From Bacillota bacterium (GTDB lineage Bacteria > Bacillota > Bacilli > Paenibacillales > Paenibacillaceae): DNA of 35,455 bases. Made by a program: the position numbers and the translations under genes. The DNA lies in the NCBI GenBank assembly GCA_023460795.1, contig JAEWPC010000050.1, positions 1-35,455 on the forward strand, read 5' to 3'. Shown here one piece after another: positions 31,695-35,455 of this stretch. Every line of letters starts with the position of its first letter. Position 1 is the first letter of the stretch. The notes under the pieces were generated by a model. It saw nothing but the letters and a program-made list of their open reading frames with translations. It did no database searches and was not told where the DNA came from.

Positions 31695-34600
31695 ATGACA
31701 GGACAACTGCCCGTAAACTTGAACGCTTCGAAGCAAGCTAAGGAACTGCTGTCCTATCTTAACGACTTGTCTAGCTCCAACCGGGGGACTCTGACGGGCC
31801 AGCATAACTGGCTTGAAGAGCCGACCGGTAACATTATCAGACTCGTTCTACCCGTGTCCGGAGGCAAGTACCCCGCGATATCCAGCTATGAGCTCGGCGC
31901 GATCGCGGGACAGACCGAACAGGTGGTCACGAATCAGCGCAAGGCAGTCATTGATACGGCTCTCGCTTATTGGAGGGCGGGAGGAATCCCGGCGTTCAGC
32001 TGGCATCAGCAATTTCCGCTGACTTCATACAGGTGGGAGAACGTATGGAACGATTCCAATCCCGCCGCAGGTTACAAGACGCAGGCAGAGTTTAATTCAT
32101 GCGTCACGCCGGGAACCGCGCAATATAACTGGCTCCTATCGGAATACGATAAGGTTGCGGGACATCTCAAGGTGCTCAATGACGCCGAGGTGCCGATCCT
32201 ATTCAGACCGTATCATGAGATGAACGGATACTGGTTCTGGTGGGGAAAGAAGAACAATTACAGAGCGCTATGGGAACTGATATATAACCGACTAGTCGTC
32301 CATCACGGGTTGAACAACCTGCTGTTCGTATGGAACACCCATTGCCCAAGGCAAGCCGACCCTAACATCGATGATTATAGACTCTATTATCCGGGCACGG
32401 TGACCAACGGAGTTATCGGTACGGACGGCAAGGTAGACGTCCTTACCCACGATATTTACAATAACGAATTTCTGCAAAGCCATCACGATAATCTCTGGCG
32501 CTTCGGCGGCGGTAAACCGATCGGGTTATCCGAGGTCGGCGGCCTGCCCAATATGCAGACGATGAGGACTAGCCAATACCGCTATGCCTTTTCGATCGCA
32601 TGGGGCGAGCCGTATTGGTCGAACGAGAACACGGAGGCGAACAAAAGGCAATATTATTCTGACGCGTATGCGATTACAAGGGAGGAAATCGAGATGCCTG
32701 CCGCAACGAACAAGGTACAAGTGAGCAGCAACGGTCGATATCTTGTCACTACGGACGGCAAACCGTTCTTCTGGCTCGCAGACACGGCATGGGAATTGTT
32801 TGAGCGATTGAACCGCTCCGAAGTGGAGACTTACCTGAGAAGCACCGCCGATCAAGGCTTCACATTCGTCCTAGCCACGGCATTATCGGAGAAATGGGAT
32901 CTCACCGTGCCGAATGCCCAAGGGGATCAGCCTTTAACGGGGACGGACCCGGACCGGCCGCTCACGACTACGGGAAGCGATCCTGCCAATAGCACGCAAT
33001 ACGATTATTGGGATCATGTGGATTTCGTCATCGATACGGCGGCATCTCTCGGTCTCTATGTCGGGCTGCTCCCAACGTGGGGCAAATATATTATCGATAA
33101 CAGCAGTCCTCCCTACAATCAGCCGTATAAGGGGATATTCACGAACGCCAAAGCGTATAACTTCGGTAAGTGGATCGGAAGCCGGTACGCGGACAGGAAC
33201 AATATCGTCTGGGTGCTGGGCGGCGACCGGGCTCCGGATTCCGACGCCAAGCGGCAGCTTATCCGGCAGATGGTTCAAGGGATCACGGACGGCGGTGGCA
33301 CGCAGATCAAAACGTTCCACCCGATCGGAGGCAAATCGTCCTCCGAATGGTTTCAAAGCGATGCTTGGCTGAGCTTTAATCTGTATCAATCGGGTCATCA
33401 ATCCCGGGACTACCCGAACTATAACGTGATCGTGTCCGATTACGCGAGAACGCCGGTTAAGCCCGTGCAGGACGGAGAGCCGAGGTACGAGAACGCGGGT
33501 ATTAATTTCAACTCCGCCAACGGCCGGTTCTCCCCTTACGACGTTCGTCAAGCCGCCTATTGGTCGGTGTTCGCGGGTTCGTTCGGACACACGTACGGTC
33601 ATGGCTCCATCTGGCAAATGTACGCGCCGGGCCGAACGTCCGACGAGAACGTGTATTGGTACGACGCGTTGAATGCAGAGGGCAGGTCGGATATGAAGCA
33701 TGTTCGGAATCTGATGGAATCCAGGCCTTTCCTCGAGCGCGTGCCGGATCAGTCGCTCGTGACCAACGCTCTATCCGGCGGAGACCATATTCGCTGCACC
33801 CGCGGCGCGAGCTATGCCATGATCTACGCCCGAACGTCCTTTACGGTCAACATGGGCCGAATCTCGGGTTCGACGGTTACGGCCTATTGGTACGATCCGA
33901 GGACTGGCGCGAACACGCTGATCGGAGAATTCGCCAATACGGGAACGCGGGCGTTCACGCCTCCATCAACCGGCGTGAACAACGATTGGGTGCTCGTTCT
34001 GGACGATAAGTCTAAAGCCTATTCGCCTCCCGGAGTGGGAGAAGGAACGGAACCAGGGCCAGGACCCGGGCCGGGAGACACGACCCCGCCGACCGCCCCC
34101 GGCAACCTGACCTTGGTATCGAAGACGACCAATTCCGTGACGATGAGATGGACGGCATCGACGGATGCGAGCGGAATCGAGGTGTATGACATTTACCGGG
34201 ACGGCGTGTACTTCGGGTATTCGCAAGACTTCAACAATTTGCAGTTCACGGCAACGGGTCTTGCGCCGAATACGACTTACACGTTTACGGTCAAGGCGAA
34301 AGATAAGGCGCAGAACTGGGGACCGTTCAGCAATCCTCTGGTCGTGACCACGGACGCGGAACAGGGACCGGGACCGGGAGATACGACTCCGCCGACCGCC
34401 CCCGGCAATCTGACCTTAGTATCGAAGACGACCAATTCCGTGACGATGAGATGGACGGCATCGACGGACGCGAGCGGAATCGAGGTGTACGACATCTACC
34501 GGGACGGCGCGTATTTCGGGTACACGCAGGACTTCAACAATTTGCAGTTTACGGCAACGGGTCTTGCTCCGAATACGACTTATACGTTCACGGTCAAAGC

Positions 34601-35285
34601 GAAGGACAAGGCGCAGAACTGGGGACCGTTCAGCAATCCTCTGGTCGTGACAACGAACGCGGAAACAGGACCCGGACCTGGACCGGGAGATACGACCCCG
34701 CCGACGGCCCCCGGCAATCTGACCTTAGTATCGAAGACGACCAATTCCGTGACGATGAGATGGACGGCATCGACGGATGCGAGCGGAATCGAAGTGTACG
34801 ACATCTACCGGAACGGAGTGTACTTCGGATATACGCAGGACTTCAACAATTTGCAGTTTACGGCAACGGGTCTTGCTCCGAATACGACTCACACGTTCAC
34901 GGTCAAGGCGAAAGACAAGGCGCAGAACTGGGGACCGTTCAGCAATCCGCTGGTCGTGACAACGAACGCGGAAACGGGACCCGGACCTGGACCGGGAGAT
35001 ACGACCCCGCCGACGGCTCCCGGCAATCTGACCTTAGTATCGAAGACGGCCAATTCCGTGACGATGAGATGGACGGCATCGACGGATGCGAGCGGGATCG
35101 AAGTGTACGACATTTACCGCAATGGAGTGTATTTCGGGTATACGCAGAACTTCAACAATCTGCAATTCACGGCTACCGGCCTTGCGCCGAATACGACTTA
35201 TACGTTTACGGTCAAGGCGAAAGACAAGGCGCAGAACTGGGGACCTTTCAGTAATCCGCTGGTCGTGACTACCAATCCAAGATAA
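31695..35285 (+). CDS. Multidomain glycoside hydrolase: GH26 + DUF4038/GH140-like + four FN3
   Basis: 1196 residues. Residues ~10-330 are GH26 (beta-mannanase clan A): LTGQHNW near the start, acid/base E175 in PYHEMNG, and nucleophile E280 in GLSEVGG. Residues ~341-772 match DUF4038/apiosidase-like GH140 enzymes (VSSNGRYLVTTDGKPFFWLA, then DTAWELFERL, WVLGGDRAPD, LMESRPFLERVPDQ) with a beta-sandwich end. Four FN3 domains start near 796, 897, 1000 and 1103, joined by PGPGPGDTTPPTAPG linkers. No signal peptide is seen: the start chosen has AGGAGGTGG upstream (13 bp), and the longer frame from 31644 adds nothing hydrophobic. Position after the EPS operon suggests it trims or degrades that polymer; substrate is inferred. 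Confidence 0.9.
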   Translation: MTGQLPVNLNASKQAKELLSYLNDLSSSNRGTLTGQHNWLEEPTGNIIRLVLPVSGGKYPAISSYELGAIAGQTEQVVTNQRKAVIDTALAYWRAGGIPAFSWHQQFPLTSYRWENVWNDSNPAAGYKTQAEFNSCVTPGTAQYNWLLSEYDKVAGHLKVLNDAEVPILFRPYHEMNGYWFWWGKKNNYRALWELIYNRLVVHHGLNNLLFVWNTHCPRQADPNIDDYRLYYPGTVTNGVIGTDGKVDVLTHDIYNNEFLQSHHDNLWRFGGGKPIGLSEVGGLPNMQTMRTSQYRYAFSIAWGEPYWSNENTEANKRQYYSDAYAITREEIEMPAATNKVQVSSNGRYLVTTDGKPFFWLADTAWELFERLNRSEVETYLRSTADQGFTFVLATALSEKWDLTVPNAQGDQPLTGTDPDRPLTTTGSDPANSTQYDYWDHVDFVIDTAASLGLYVGLLPTWGKYIIDNSSPPYNQPYKGIFTNAKAYNFGKWIGSRYADRNNIVWVLGGDRAPDSDAKRQLIRQMVQGITDGGGTQIKTFHPIGGKSSSEWFQSDAWLSFNLYQSGHQSRDYPNYNVIVSDYARTPVKPVQDGEPRYENAGINFNSANGRFSPYDVRQAAYWSVFAGSFGHTYGHGSIWQMYAPGRTSDENVYWYDALNAEGRSDMKHVRNLMESRPFLERVPDQSLVTNALSGGDHIRCTRGASYAMIYARTSFTVNMGRISGSTVTAYWYDPRTGANTLIGEFANTGTRAFTPPSTGVNNDWVLVLDDKSKAYSPPGVGEGTEPGPGPGPGDTTPPTAPGNLTLVSKTTNSVTMRWTASTDASGIEVYDIYRDGVYFGYSQDFNNLQFTATGLAPNTTYTFTVKAKDKAQNWGPFSNPLVVTTDAEQGPGPGDTTPPTAPGNLTLVSKTTNSVTMRWTASTDASGIEVYDIYRDGAYFGYTQDFNNLQFTATGLAPNTTYTFTVKAKDKAQNWGPFSNPLVVTTNAETGPGPGPGDTTPPTAPGNLTLVSKTTNSVTMRWTASTDASGIEVYDIYRNGVYFGYTQDFNNLQFTATGLAPNTTHTFTVKAKDKAQNWGPFSNPLVVTTNAETGPGPGPGDTTPPTAPGNLTLVSKTANSVTMRWTASTDASGIEVYDIYRNGVYFGYTQNFNNLQFTATGLAPNTTYTFTVKAKDKAQNWGPFSNPLVVTTNPR
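34080..35282 (+). repeat. Four near-identical FN3-coding tandem repeats
   Basis: Units begin at about 34080, 34383, 34692 and 35001 (periods 303, 309 and 309 bp). The DNA is almost identical from copy to copy, even at silent sites, indicating recent expansion or gene conversion. Confidence 0.92.
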
Positions 35286-35304
35286 GCCAGCATATTCTAA
35301 TGAA

Positions 35305-35335
35305 AAAAAGCAGCCGGGATGTCCGGCTGCTTTTT
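35305..35335 (+). terminator. Terminator of the GH26/GH140-like gene
   Basis: AAAAAGCAGCCGG (35305-35317), GATGT loop, CCGGCTGCTTTTT (35323-35335). Works on both strands. Confidence 0.93.
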
Positions 35336-35345
35336 CGTATTATCA

Positions 35346-35376
35346 GGTCAGCCAGAATTTCTGGTTGGCCTTTTTT
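35346..35376 (+). terminator. Second, tandem terminator
   Basis: GGTCAGCCAG pairs with CTGGTTGGCC (35346-35355, 35361-35370, two G-U pairs) followed by six T. In the last 79 bp of the window nothing further was recognised. Confidence 0.8.
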
Positions 35377-35455
35377 CATGGCCGTTTTAAGATGGCGGTA
35401 GCCGGGAGAACGTGCGGCTTTTAGGGGCAATGATCCCGTCATAAAAACTGTTCTC

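Noticed and set aside
34080..35285. Regular repeats resembling an array such as CRISPR
   Set aside because: Units of ~300 bp are in frame and encode FN3 domains; there are no short repeats with unique spacers.

Overview
The window is a chromosomal segment of a moderately GC-rich, spore-forming Firmicute, most likely Paenibacillaceae (Paenibacillus/Cohnella-like). Reasons: strong AGGAGG-type ribosome sites, several TTG/GTG starts, a KapB homologue (sporulation kinase accessory protein), a UgtP-type glycolipid synthase, and large secreted multidomain glycoside hydrolases with FN3 and CBM3 modules. No rRNA, tRNA, CRISPR array, transposase or phage gene was recognised.

Layout. 1-3744: the tail of a CBM3-bearing enzyme, then a complete GH74 xyloglucanase with two FN3 domains and a CBM3 almost identical to the previous gene's. 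4006-6459: an AraC-type regulator lacking a receiver domain, a convergent UgtP-like glycosyltransferase, and kapB. 6581-10190: an eight-repeat secreted Ig-like (BIG2) protein and a convergent secreted SGNH/GDSL esterase. 10500-15107: the glutamate synthase large subunit, with no small subunit beside it. 15326-15919: an unrecognised 46-residue ORF behind a possible Spo0A box, and a convergent XRE regulator. 16150-31218: an exopolysaccharide (EPS) region. It holds a PilZ c-di-GMP receptor with an LCP transferase, a 47-residue Cys-rich protein, an ABC exporter pair, a FemAB/GNAT-like acyltransferase, and a 10-kb operon. The operon encodes a SAF-domain dehydrogenase, GalU, a priming sugar-phosphate transferase, a chain-length modulator, a BY-kinase-like ATPase, a GT2, Wzy, Wzx, a WecG/TagA-type GT26 and two left-handed beta-helix acyltransferases. 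31695-35285: a very large GH26 + DUF4038/GH140-like + 4xFN3 protein, preceded by a structured non-coding leader with a terminator.

Main observation. Four promoters in the EPS region (upstream of the PilZ, Cys-rich, acyltransferase and EPS-operon genes) carry a recurring 15-bp palindrome, best copy GATACAATTTGTATC, usually in pairs. In the PilZ and EPS-operon promoters it fills the spacer between a perfect TTGACA -35 and the -10, which is a repressor geometry. This defines a small local regulon joining c-di-GMP sensing (PilZ), LCP attachment, a tiny Cys-rich protein, an acyltransferase and Wzx/Wzy-type EPS synthesis. The ABC transporter genes lying among them lack the box. The cognate regulator is not proven; the neighbouring divergent XRE protein is one candidate.

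Other notable points: the BY-kinase-like protein has no Tyr-rich tail and has Asn for the second Asp of Walker A'; the GH26/GH140-like enzyme has no visible signal peptide; and the wzx start is overlapped by a 13-codon mini-ORF that owns the good ribosome site.
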